64,000 nt of DNA from an uncultured Blautia sp. (GTDB taxonomy: Bacteria > Bacillota > Clostridia > Lachnospirales > Lachnospiraceae): contig CAKRXU010000003.1 in the NCBI GenBank assembly GCA_934424575.1, forward strand, positions 80,012 to 144,011, given 5' to 3'. The notes below the pieces were generated by a model. The model searched no databases, had not been told where the DNA came from, and worked only from the letters and a program-made list of their open reading frames with translations. Made by a program: the position numbers and the translations under genes. Within the stretch, counting starts at the first letter, position 1. Every line of letters starts with the position of its first letter. Positions 54,259-63,233 of the stretch are shown here, piece after piece.

Positions 54259-55517
54259 ACAAAGATAAATTGAATAATATTGAAATTCAAGATAATAAAA
54301 TTGATTTAGAGCAAAAGATTAGTACGATTATGTTGTTGTTGTTGCCTATATTAAGTCCGTATGGAATTGGCACGGCGAACTATAATATATCAATGACAGA
54401 TTTTATATGCATGTTAGTTGTGGTATATTGTGTAATTAAGAAGAGGCAAGTGTTTGCAGATAAAATACTATTTCGTGTATTGAGCATATGTCTTGTTTTA
54501 ACAGTGCTTTCTTATTTGTTTACATCGTCAGAGAATCTTAGTTTTGCACTTGCAGTGAAAGTATTTATTGTTTTTATGTTATATTTAATTGCGTTTAGCT
54601 CTTTAAGAAATCAATTTGATATTAATTATTTTCTAAAAACTGTTGAAATGATAGGGTTAATCTGTGCAGCATTTGCTATTATGCAATTTGTTTTTGTTAC
54701 TCTAGGGTACCGGGAATTTTATTCTGGAATATTGCCGTTTCCATTGAATAAATATAGTTATTTTGGCGGTTTGTTTGACAAAAATACAGGAGTCATACGT
54801 GTTCATTCATTTTTCGAAGAACCGTCTTATTTAGCAATATATTTGCTACCTATTATTGCACATTGTATTCAGACGAAAAAATATATTAGAGCAGCAATAA
54901 TGGCAGTGGCATGTATTATTTCGTCTACAGTTTTGGGAATAGTTGGATTAACTATAGTGTTTCTTTTTTTACTTTTTCTTTCAGATTTGGATTTTAAGCA
55001 GAAAGCTGTGTTTTTATGCATGCTGATAGTTGCATTAATTGGATTACAAATTGCATATAACCAAAATGTTACAGTTAGAGAAATTTTGGACTATTATTTA
55101 AATAGATATTTGTCTGTGAATGTTGAATTATCACGAAGTGATTCATCTGCGAGTCAGCGTTTGAACGGAAATATTAATTTGTTTCACAATTATGGCATAT
55201 TAAATAGAATTATTGGGGTAGGTATTAATCAATACCAGCTTTATTTTAATATTGCGACTGACTATTCAAACGATTTTGTTTGTATGCTATTGAACTATGG
55301 CTATTTTGGGTTACTCATGCTTGCGGCAGTTATTATTGGGGCATTAAAAAAAATATATAAAAGTGGTTATGTATATATTTTAATATTGGTTTTTGTTTTA
55401 TTAGTAGATCATATTTGGTTTAATAATTATTTCTTTTACTTGATTACGTGGATTTATTTATTCAGGAAAAAAGATATAGATTATTGTTTTGTTTTGGGTA
55501 TGGACATAAGGAGATAG
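54255..55517 (+). CDS. O-antigen polymerase/ligase-like membrane protein (Wzy-like)
   Basis: A 420-residue protein with about ten to twelve hydrophobic segments. A large outer loop carries HSFFEEPSYLAIYLLPIIAH and later ...SASQRLNGNINLFHNYGIL and GVGINQYQ. These are hallmarks of the Wzy/O-antigen ligase family. It would polymerise repeat units at the outer membrane face of the cell membrane. Sequence outside motifs is poorly conserved, as is usual. The start overlaps the preceding stop. Confidence 0.85.
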   Translation: MNKDKLNNIEIQDNKIDLEQKISTIMLLLLPILSPYGIGTANYNISMTDFICMLVVVYCVIKKRQVFADKILFRVLSICLVLTVLSYLFTSSENLSFALAVKVFIVFMLYLIAFSSLRNQFDINYFLKTVEMIGLICAAFAIMQFVFVTLGYREFYSGILPFPLNKYSYFGGLFDKNTGVIRVHSFFEEPSYLAIYLLPIIAHCIQTKKYIRAAIMAVACIISSTVLGIVGLTIVFLFLLFLSDLDFKQKAVFLCMLIVALIGLQIAYNQNVTVREILDYYLNRYLSVNVELSRSDSSASQRLNGNINLFHNYGILNRIIGVGINQYQLYFNIATDYSNDFVCMLLNYGYFGLLMLAAVIIGALKKIYKSGYVYILILVFVLLVDHIWFNNYFFYLITWIYLFRKKDIDYCFVLGMDIRR

Positions 55518-55519
55518 AT

Positions 55520-56686
55520 ATGAAAATAGGAATATTAACATTCCATAAAGCCATTAATTATGGTGCATTTATGCAGGCATATGCTTTGTCAACTAAATTG
55601 CAGGAAGTATTTCCAAATAGCAAAGTTGAAATAATTGATTATGTGGCACCGAAAGAAAAAAGAAAAGTATATATAAATATATTATGGACTTTTAAACATT
55701 ATGGTATAAGTGGTGGAATTAAAGAATTAAAAAAAATACAATCATTTAATAGTTCATACAAGAATCTTTCCTTATCTTTTAAAAAGAATTTTGGATCACT
55801 TAAAGAATTGTATAATTACATTGAAAAAAATTATCAAATATTAATTATAGGAAGCGATGCAGTATTTAATTGGAATCAAAATGGTTTTCCATCAGCATTT
55901 ATTCCAGATTACGATTTTAAGATTCCTGTTTTAACTTATGCAGCTTCAGTTCATGGATTATCTTATTTTGATGCGGAGCAGACAATAATAGAAAAATGTA
56001 AAGATACCTTTGCTAATATGGACTCAGTGTATGTAAGGGATGAGTGTACTGAGAAGTTTGTTAAATTTTGCAATTCAAATGTAAATCCAAAACATGCTTG
56101 CGATCCTACTTTTTTAATTGACTTCAAGAAATTATATAAATTAGGACATAGAAACAAAGTGGAAATTTTTAAAAAGTATAAAATAAACGAGGGGAATTAC
56201 ATTGTACTTATGCTTCAAGATGAAAAGATAAGTAGAATGGTGTATAATCGGTATCATGATAATTATGTTATAGTAAGTACATTTATGAATAATCCTTGCT
56301 CGGATGTTTTTTTATATGATCTTACGCCGATAGAATGGTGTTTGATATTAAAAGATGCTTCTGCAGTGGTGACAAATTACTTTCACGGTACTTTGTTATC
56401 TTTAGAGCAGGGGGTTCCTACTATGGTAATTGATTTGTCTAATTATACTGGTGTATATGAAGGTAAATTGTCAGATTTGATGAAGAAGAGATTAGAGCTG
56501 CCAGATTTATATTTTTTATCAGATGAAATTAATAATTCTCCGAGTACTTTTTTTGAAATTTTTGATAGGTGTTTAGAAGGAGATTTTAAAAATCAAATTA
56601 ATGTGAAGGTTTTAGAAGAAGCTAGTACATTTGCAGATTTTGAGAAAAATCTAAAAGTTATAATTAACGATCATTACAATGTATGA
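55520..56686 (+). CDS. polysaccharide pyruvyl transferase
   Basis: A 388-residue enzyme of the CsaB/WcaK family that adds ketal pyruvate to a glycan from phosphoenolpyruvate. The N-terminus KIGILTFHKAINYGAFMQAY, the strand ILIIGSDAVFNW and the C-terminal VVTNYFHGTLLSLEQGVP (conserved His) are diagnostic. AAGGAGAT sets the start. Upstream in-frame codons overlap the polymerase gene and are not used. It gives the glycan a negative charge. It overlaps the next gene's earliest possible start. Confidence 0.9.
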   Translation: MKIGILTFHKAINYGAFMQAYALSTKLQEVFPNSKVEIIDYVAPKEKRKVYINILWTFKHYGISGGIKELKKIQSFNSSYKNLSLSFKKNFGSLKELYNYIEKNYQILIIGSDAVFNWNQNGFPSAFIPDYDFKIPVLTYAASVHGLSYFDAEQTIIEKCKDTFANMDSVYVRDECTEKFVKFCNSNVNPKHACDPTFLIDFKKLYKLGHRNKVEIFKKYKINEGNYIVLMLQDEKISRMVYNRYHDNYVIVSTFMNNPCSDVFLYDLTPIEWCLILKDASAVVTNYFHGTLLSLEQGVPTMVIDLSNYTGVYEGKLSDLMKKRLELPDLYFLSDEINNSPSTFFEIFDRCLEGDFKNQINVKVLEEASTFADFEKNLKVIINDHYNV

Positions 56687-56703
56687 AAGGGAGTAGTGCC
56701 GAA

Positions 56704-57717
56704 ATGTATCTATTGGATACCTTGTATTATTTATATAAAAAAGAAAAGCGAGAAACATTATTAAATGGATCTAAGGAAATTGCTGCTGAAATAGGGAAAC
56801 CAGCATGTTTAATTGCTATGGATATGATAATATGTTCTTTGAAATATGGAGCGATGTTTACCGAGTATAGAGATTTGGATTTTGCCCATCGAAATGTAAA
56901 AAATAGGGAAACCTATATTACTACTTTTTTTAATTTTAAATTATATGACAAGTATAATGATAAAGAGTATAGAAATGAATTTCATGATAAAATTAATTTC
57001 CTTAAAAAATTTGATAGCTTAATAAAAAGAGACTGGATTGATATAAATAATTGTACTGATAAAGAGATGGAACGTTTTTTGCATATGCATGATCGTTGTA
57101 TTTTAAAATCCAGTTACGGTGATAGTGGAAAGGAAGTAGAGCTTTATAATATTTCGCCTCAAATTGACGTTGCAACTTTTAGGAAATATATGAATGTGCA
57201 TAAATATAATTTAGTAGAAGAATGTTTAACAAATCATGAAAATCTAGCAATTTTTAATGAGTCATCTCTTAATACAATAAGAATAGTAACTATAAGAAAT
57301 GGTAATAATGTAGAATTTTTATTTGCAGGATTGCGAGTAGGTGCAGCTGGTGCAGTTTTAGATAATATATCACAGGGAGGAGCTGTTGCTAGAATAGATT
57401 TAGATAGTGGAAAAATTAATTCTGAATTTTTTGGAAAGAAATCGTCTAATTATAAATCAATCGGCTCAAGAAAAAGTCCGCTAGGAAAAAAAATTCCGTT
57501 CTGGAAAGAGGTAAGACAATTAGCTGCTAACGCTGCACAAGTTATTCCGGAAGTTAGAATAGTGGCATGGGATATTTGTGTAACTAAAACAGGTCCAGAA
57601 ATTATTGAAGGAAATGAAAGTTTCGGTAGTGTAATTATGCAGGTATTTAATAAAAGTAACGATGTAGGTTTAAAACCACGTTTAAAAGAAATATTGGAGA
57701 AAAATAATGCAAAATAA
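56704..57717 (+). CDS. sugar-transfer-associated ATP-grasp protein
   Basis: A 337-residue ATP-grasp enzyme like PF14397, found in glycan loci. The ATP-binding core has CILKSSYGDSGKEVELY and YNLVEECLTNHE. FNESSLNTIRIVTIRN and VAWDICVTKTGPEIIEGNE (metal/ATP ligands) follow. It probably forms an amide or similar bond between a carboxylate on the sugar and an amine. That fits an amino-compound made by the aldolase/aminotransferase/decarboxylase trio. AAAGGGAG sets the start; an ATG 21 nt upstream is less likely. Confidence 0.8.
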   Translation: MYLLDTLYYLYKKEKRETLLNGSKEIAAEIGKPACLIAMDMIICSLKYGAMFTEYRDLDFAHRNVKNRETYITTFFNFKLYDKYNDKEYRNEFHDKINFLKKFDSLIKRDWIDINNCTDKEMERFLHMHDRCILKSSYGDSGKEVELYNISPQIDVATFRKYMNVHKYNLVEECLTNHENLAIFNESSLNTIRIVTIRNGNNVEFLFAGLRVGAAGAVLDNISQGGAVARIDLDSGKINSEFFGKKSSNYKSIGSRKSPLGKKIPFWKEVRQLAANAAQVIPEVRIVAWDICVTKTGPEIIEGNESFGSVIMQVFNKSNDVGLKPRLKEILEKNNAK

Positions 57718-59257
57718 TGAAGGATCTCGAGTAATAAGTACATTAAAAAATACAGGAATGGGCTTAGTGGTAAAACTGATTACTTTAATTACAAACTTTG
57801 GAATTCGAACGTTATTTATTTATTACTTGGGAATAGAGTATACAGGGGTATCTTCTGTATTTAAGGATGTTTTAACAGTTCTTTCATTTGCAGAATTGGG
57901 AATTGGCTCAGCAATCACATATGCATTGTATAAGCCGATACATGATAGAGATTATAGACAAATAGCTAGATTGATGGGATTATATAAAAAGGCGTATCGT
58001 ATTATTGCAGTGACGGTTTTGAGTATTGGAATTTGTCTGGTTCCATTTTTGGAAAAGCTAGTAACTAATGTTCCATCGGTTAAAGAAAGCTTAGTATTGA
58101 TTTATTTATTATACATTATTGATACTACAGTTTCATATTTACTTATATATAAGTCTACTTTGCTTACAGCAAATCAAAAATCGTATATAATATCAATTGT
58201 TACAGTAGGTGTAACGATATTTAGGACAATAGCACAAGCAATTGTGATTGTAGTATTGAGAAATTTTGTTGCTTATTTGATTATTACAATTAGTTTTACA
58301 TTTATTCAAAATTTGATAATTTCAAAAATTGCAGATATGCATTATCCCGAAATCGCAAAATATAAAGATGAAACATTGTCTGCTGATGAAAGAAAAGGTA
58401 TATTTGCGGATATCAAGGCATTATCATTATATAAAATATCTGGAACGGTCTTAAACGGAACGGATAGTTTAATTATTTCATCTATGCTGGGTGCTGGAAT
58501 TGTGGGATATACATCAAATTATACTATGATAATTACAGAATTATATAATTTAATGTTACAGTTTCTTAACGCAGTCACAGCAAGTGTTGGAAATATGGTG
58601 GCTTCAAAAGATAAAAAGCGACAAGTAGATATGTTTGTTATAATGAATTTTGTGTGTGAAGTTTTTTTTAGTATATGTACGGTATGTTTGTATTGTCTTT
58701 TAAATGAATTTGTGGGTGAGATTTGGTTAGGACAAGATTATGTGATTTCTAAAGTGGTTGTACTGTTTTTATGTTTGGATTTTTATCTTAAAGGAAATGC
58801 TACTATTGTGAACTCTTTTAGAAATGCAAATGGTTTATTTGTGCAAGGGCAATATAGACCTGTGATAATGGCTGTTATTAATATTATAGTATCAATTGTT
58901 GCTGTTAAATTGATTGGCTTACCGGGTGTGTTTCTTGGAACAGTTGTGTCAAGAGTATCAACTCAGGTATGGTATGATCCTCTGATTTTATATAAATATG
59001 GTTTTGAAAAAAGTGTAAAAAACTATTATATAAATTATATAAAATGGTTTATGGTAGTAGTAGTAAGTGCAGGTACTTCAATATATATAAATAGTATGTT
59101 TAAGATTAATTTTTCAATATTATCTTTTATAGTGCATGGATTAAATTGTATAGTTTGGACATTAGTATTTATTCTGGCATTTTTTGGAAAAAGTGATCAA
59201 ATAAAAAGTGTAATTACTTATATTAACACTATTACAAAAAGAATATGGAAGAGATAG
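57707..59257 (+). CDS. polysaccharide flippase (Wzx-like, MOP superfamily)
   Basis: A 516-residue membrane protein with about 12-14 hydrophobic segments. The N-terminus has LKNTGMGLVVKLITLITNFG and the family motif YLGIEYTGVSSVFKDVLTVL. It would turn lipid-linked repeat units to the outer face of the membrane for the Wzy-like polymerase. The start overlaps the end of the ATP-grasp gene. Base composition is AT-rich, as in the neighbouring glycan genes. Confidence 0.9.
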   Translation: MQNNEGSRVISTLKNTGMGLVVKLITLITNFGIRTLFIYYLGIEYTGVSSVFKDVLTVLSFAELGIGSAITYALYKPIHDRDYRQIARLMGLYKKAYRIIAVTVLSIGICLVPFLEKLVTNVPSVKESLVLIYLLYIIDTTVSYLLIYKSTLLTANQKSYIISIVTVGVTIFRTIAQAIVIVVLRNFVAYLIITISFTFIQNLIISKIADMHYPEIAKYKDETLSADERKGIFADIKALSLYKISGTVLNGTDSLIISSMLGAGIVGYTSNYTMIITELYNLMLQFLNAVTASVGNMVASKDKKRQVDMFVIMNFVCEVFFSICTVCLYCLLNEFVGEIWLGQDYVISKVVVLFLCLDFYLKGNATIVNSFRNANGLFVQGQYRPVIMAVINIIVSIVAVKLIGLPGVFLGTVVSRVSTQVWYDPLILYKYGFEKSVKNYYINYIKWFMVVVVSAGTSIYINSMFKINFSILSFIVHGLNCIVWTLVFILAFFGKSDQIKSVITYINTITKRIWKR

Positions 59258-59367
59258 AAACAAAGTTTGTTTGGTAATACGTTACCAAAATAGGAGTTAG
59301 AAGAGAACTTGACTCAATTTTTGAAAGAAACATTTTAGATAAAATAATAAAGTTGGAGAATGGAAAA

Positions 59368-60489
59368 ATGAAAAGAGTAATGTTAGTTTTTGGTACACGG
59401 CCAGAAGCAATAAAAATGTGCCCATTAGTTAATGAATTAAAAACTAGAGAGTCTTTGGAAACTATTGTATGTGTAACTGGTCAGCACAGACAGATGTTAG
59501 ATCAGGTTTTGAATACATTTAATGTTGTTCCTGATTATGATCTTTCCATTATGAAGCAGGGACAGACATTGTTTGATATTACAACAGGAATTCTTGAGAG
59601 AATTAAAACTGTTCTCGAAGAAGTAAAACCTGATGTAGTACTTGTACATGGAGATACATCTACAACGTTTGTTACAGCATTAGCTTGTTTTTATCTTCAA
59701 ATTCCGGTAGGACATGTAGAAGCTGGACTTCGTACATATAATATTTATTCTCCATATCCGGAAGAGTTTAATCGCCAGGCGGTAGGTATTATTTCCCAAT
59801 ATAATTTTGCACCAACACAGATGGCAGCAGACAATCTTATTAAAGAGGGAAAAGACCCTGCAAAGATTTTCATTACTGGAAATACAGTAATTGATGCTAT
59901 GCAGCATACTGTAAGAGATGACTATACTCATCCAGAGCTTGAGTGGGTTGGTGATGGAAAGCTTATCTTTATTACCGCTCATAGAAGAGAAAATCTTGGA
60001 GAGCCTATGCATAATATGTTTAGGGCTATTCGTCGTGTCCTTGATGAGCATCCAGAATGCAAAGCAGTTTATCCGATTCATATGAATCCAGTGGTCAGAA
60101 AGGCGGCTGATGAAGAGCTTGGTGGTTGTGATCAGATTCATATCATTGAGCCGATAGAAGTATTTGACTGTCACAACTTTGAAGCAAGATGTCATTTATG
60201 CCTGACAGATTCTGGCGGAATTCAGGAGGAAGTACCTTCTTATGGCAGACCTGTTCTTGTAATGAGGGATACAACAGAAAGACCAGAGGGAGTTAAGGCA
60301 GGAACTCTGAGGTTAGTTGGAACAGACGAAGAAGTAATCTATAAGAATTTTAAGGAACTTCTTGAAAATCAGGAATCTTATAATAAAATGGCAAAAGCTT
60401 GTAATCCATACGGTGATGGTCAGGCATGTAAAAGGATTGCAGATATTCTTGAAGGCAAAGAGTATCTGCAATGGATAGCAGAATATTAA
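59368..60489 (+). CDS. wecB: UDP-N-acetylglucosamine 2-epimerase (non-hydrolysing)
   Basis: A 373-residue WecB/MnaA-type epimerase converting UDP-GlcNAc and UDP-ManNAc. FGTRPEAIKMCPLVNEL at the N-terminus, VHGDTSTTFVTALACF, HVEAGLRT, the PEEFNRQ motif and TDSGGIQEEVPSYGRPVLVMR are canonical. The ATG follows GGAGAATGG; a TTG 15 nt upstream is an alternative. Codon use is less AT-biased than in the flippase, so it may be older. It supplies ManNAc to this glycan or to wall polymers. Confidence 0.95.
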   Translation: MKRVMLVFGTRPEAIKMCPLVNELKTRESLETIVCVTGQHRQMLDQVLNTFNVVPDYDLSIMKQGQTLFDITTGILERIKTVLEEVKPDVVLVHGDTSTTFVTALACFYLQIPVGHVEAGLRTYNIYSPYPEEFNRQAVGIISQYNFAPTQMAADNLIKEGKDPAKIFITGNTVIDAMQHTVRDDYTHPELEWVGDGKLIFITAHRRENLGEPMHNMFRAIRRVLDEHPECKAVYPIHMNPVVRKAADEELGGCDQIHIIEPIEVFDCHNFEARCHLCLTDSGGIQEEVPSYGRPVLVMRDTTERPEGVKAGTLRLVGTDEEVIYKNFKELLENQESYNKMAKACNPYGDGQACKRIADILEGKEYLQWIAEY

Positions 60490-60676
60490 AATTGGACAAT
60501 ACTATGATGGTAAAACCGATTCGCTGATATAAAAGGAATGCTGGCATCTTAAGGTGCCAGTAAAAAAATAACAAATCACTTTAATACGTTAATTTGTAAA
60601 TAAATATAAACCTTGTAAGATTACTTGATATCATATATATTAAAAGCTAAAAGAATCAAAACGAAGGGAAAACCAG

Positions 60677-61984
60677 ATGGATCTTTATCAGCTGTGGACA
60701 ACATATAATAAACCTTGGTCCCAAAATGAGCTATGTTTTTTTGGAATGATTTTAGCATTCACAATTGCAATTACACTTTTTTATGTACACAAAAAAAAGA
60801 TAACTGTAATTCAGGCGATAGCTGCCTGTATGTTGATAGTATTCCTTGGAATTGTATTTGGGTCTACGATTTTTACCAGGACGAGCATGATTCGGCAATA
60901 TGAATTGCTGCCATTCTGGTCATGGCTAGCTGTTATCAGATATCATGACTGGGGATTGTTGAAGGAGAATTTACTGAATTGTATATTGCTGATGCCAGCA
61001 GGAGCATTACTGCCATTGATCGCTGATCATAAAGTAAAATGGTTCCGGGCATTGGCTTTTGGAATATTCGTATCAGCAATAATAGAGACCAGTCAGCTGA
61101 TTTTTAAGAGAGGTCTGTTTGAGTGGGATGATATGATCCACAATGGACTGGGCTGTATGCTCGGGTGTTTGCTTGTGAATTTTGGGATGGAGATTTGGAA
61201 AGGAATAAATATAAGTATGAAAATACAGAAATCGATTTTCTTAATATCGTATATAATATATTTGTTTTGGGCGGTCGTTTATGTGATGATTAGTAATGAA
61301 GGGGCAAAGATTGATACGCTTATTTTTTCAGTAACTGTTGCAAGTACATTTTTCTCTATATCTGACTTGGTTTATACAAAAATTGAGATAAATAAAAGAG
61401 AAGGGGATGAAATAGTTGCTTTACATTTTTTGAGTAAGTATGCGGAAGAATTTTATATGCAGAAAATTGACAACAAATACGGAGAAGAGGCTAAGAAGAA
61501 TCTGTCTGTTTTGAAGGAGGCGTTAGGCGAGAAGGAATTGGAAAAGATTTTTCAAAGTGATCTGACCAAAGATGAAGAAGTAGCATACTTAAATAAAGTG
61601 AATGATATTGAATTAAAGCAGTTTCTTGAGGTAATGATCGAAAATAAGGAAGAATTAGATATGTTGAATGAAAATAATGAAGAGGAAGTTACTGAATCAT
61701 TAAAAGAGAAAAAACGTAGAGAAAGATTGTATTTTATGTTACCAGACATTTTAATGGGCGCGGGATTGGTTGGCCTGCTTATGATTTTAACATTAAGAAT
61801 TGAGCCTTTAGTTAAAATAAGCAATGTTTGTACAGTAGGTGCATTTTTGGCTGTCATCCTCAACTTGACGGTAAAGGAGTACTATAAGTCCAATTCACTT
61901 GAAAAGCTTGCCGCGGAACGAAAAGAGATTATTAAAGATATAATTATGAGCCTCCAGGAAGATTCTCATTTGGATTTAATGTGA
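60677..61984 (+). CDS. VanZ-like membrane protein with cytosolic extension
   Basis: A 435-residue protein. Residues about 20-170 hold the VanZ-like domain: several membrane helices, with FGSTIFTRTSMIRQYELLPFWSW, LLNCILLMPAGALLPL and FEWDDMIHNGLGCMLGCLLV (the conserved D-D/H pattern). Three more hydrophobic segments come before and after a long charged helical region (about 230-350, Glu/Lys-rich). VanZ gives low teicoplanin resistance in enterococci; the role here is unknown. It closes the surface glycan locus. Confidence 0.8.
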   Translation: MDLYQLWTTYNKPWSQNELCFFGMILAFTIAITLFYVHKKKITVIQAIAACMLIVFLGIVFGSTIFTRTSMIRQYELLPFWSWLAVIRYHDWGLLKENLLNCILLMPAGALLPLIADHKVKWFRALAFGIFVSAIIETSQLIFKRGLFEWDDMIHNGLGCMLGCLLVNFGMEIWKGINISMKIQKSIFLISYIIYLFWAVVYVMISNEGAKIDTLIFSVTVASTFFSISDLVYTKIEINKREGDEIVALHFLSKYAEEFYMQKIDNKYGEEAKKNLSVLKEALGEKELEKIFQSDLTKDEEVAYLNKVNDIELKQFLEVMIENKEELDMLNENNEEEVTESLKEKKRRERLYFMLPDILMGAGLVGLLMILTLRIEPLVKISNVCTVGAFLAVILNLTVKEYYKSNSLEKLAAERKEIIKDIIMSLQEDSHLDLM

Positions 61985-62147
61985 ACTTCCGAAAGAGGGT
62001 GTAAAAATTCTTGTGTCTATGGAAAGTAAATCTTTCTGATAAGAAATAGATATGTAGTAAAGGTCAAATCTCTCGCCTTTTACTAAAACAATTTTTAGTG
62101 CATACTTGAGAAAAACAACAGATTTTTTCAAGGAGAGACTAAAAATT

Positions 62148-62297
62148 ATGGATCAGTGCACACATGAAGTCCGTGCAGAATACTGGAAAAAGATCATTCA
62201 TGCCTGTGGTCAGCGTCCAGCCGGACTGTTTTTTGCAAGACCTTTTTGCATAAAATTGCAAAAACTTTTTGTAGGTCGTTGCAACTACATTTTGTAG
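62148..62297 (+). pseudogene. 5' fragment of an IS66-family tnpA
   Basis: The first 26 codons (MDQCTHEVRAEYWKKIIHAC, then GQRPAG) match the N-terminus of IS66 accessory TnpA proteins. After about 62222 the similarity stops, and the frame runs to a stop in unrelated sequence rich in TTGCAA repeats. AAGGAGAG precedes the ATG. The gene was evidently cut by insertion or recombination. Confidence 0.65.
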
Positions 62298-62332
62298 GTA
62301 ATTGCAAGCCCGGCTGGCAGGTACCCTGCCAG
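62266..62332 (+). repeat. short direct repeats and hairpin at a probable IS end
   Basis: Two near-identical 19-mers (62266-62284 and 62289-62307, core TTTTGTAGGT..TTGCAA) are followed by an 8-bp hairpin (62314-62321/62325-62332). Multiple terminal repeats of this kind are a feature of IS21-type ends. They sit at the break in the tnpA fragment and before the IstB gene. Confidence 0.5.
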
Positions 62333-62386
62333 TCATATAAAAGGGCATTGCAGACATTTTTATATTTTGTTTTCTCAAAACCAGAT

Positions 62387-63148
62387 TTACTCTTTCTGGC
62401 TGTTGATCTTTGAAAGTGTTTTATTGATGCTGGATTCCCGCAACCGATTATTGACACCAGGAAACAGGATCAGTTCTACGTGATGGGTCAATCTGCCGAT
62501 CAGTGCGGTTGTCATCCGCTGGTCGTAAAGGACATTCACCCATTGGGAAAACTCCAGGTTTGTATTCAGGATGACAGATTTCTGCTCATGTATCTCAGAA
62601 AGATAATCAAACAGCAGCTGCGAACCGGTTCTGTCATATAGAACATAGCCGAATTCATCCAGGATCAGGATCTGTGCACTGTTTAATTTCTTTTTTAGCG
62701 TACTGAGCGTCCCTTTTCCCTGGCTTTCAGAGAATAGGTTGATCAGTCCGGCCGTTCGGTAGAATCTGACGGGGATCTCCTGATTACAGGCTGACATTCC
62801 GATCAGTATTGACAGCATTGTTTTGCCAGTTCCTGTGCCTCCATACATGATGACATTTTTGCCAGCGTGATAAAAATCCAAGTCAAGCAGACTCTGAAAG
62901 CTGACACCCTCAGGAAAGTCAATTTCATCTGTTTTGAATTCTTCTTCCTGGTATCTGCGTGGAAACCCGGCTGTATTGAGATATTTGCTTTTTCTCTTTT
63001 CGATACGGTAACGAATCTCATTTTCAAGAAGATTTAACAGGTATTCCTGCCTGGTGTCACCTTCAAGCGTAAGTGCCTGCCCGGCAAAGTTCGTAGACAG
63101 CCTCAGCTGCTTACAGCATTGCGCAATAGAGTTTTCTATTTCAGCCAT
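62387..63148 (-). CDS. IstB-like ATP-binding transposition helper
   Basis: A 253-residue AAA+ ATPase of the IstB/DnaC type. Walker A GGTGTGKTML and Walker B ILILDEFGYVLYD are clear. NTNLEFSQW (sensor 1) and ALIGRLTHHVELILF near the end are typical. In IS21 it regulates target choice of the IstA transposase. Here no istA is seen; the gene upstream on the same strand is an IS66 transposase. The helper may belong to a chimeric or IS66-associated element. GGAGGTG precedes the start on the minus strand. Confidence 0.87.
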   Translation of the reverse strand: MAEIENSIAQCCKQLRLSTNFAGQALTLEGDTRQEYLLNLLENEIRYRIEKRKSKYLNTAGFPRRYQEEEFKTDEIDFPEGVSFQSLLDLDFYHAGKNVIMYGGTGTGKTMLSILIGMSACNQEIPVRFYRTAGLINLFSESQGKGTLSTLKKKLNSAQILILDEFGYVLYDRTGSQLLFDYLSEIHEQKSVILNTNLEFSQWVNVLYDQRMTTALIGRLTHHVELILFPGVNNRLRESSINKTLSKINSQKE

Positions 63149-63233
63149 TATTTAAGGCACCTCCTTTGTGCAGGGCTGCATCCAGCTCCTGAAGTAAGCG
63201 CTTAATTTTTAGGTATGATAGAAAAATCCCCGA

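Noticed and set aside
60541..60570. hairpin after the UDP-GlcNAc 2-epimerase as a terminator
   Set aside because: The 7-bp stem is followed by an A run, not a T run, on the plus strand. On the minus strand the T run is on the wrong side.
62266..62307. repeats near 62.27 kb as a CRISPR fragment
   Set aside because: There are only two 19-bp near-copies a few bases apart with no spacers or cas genes. An IS end explains them better.
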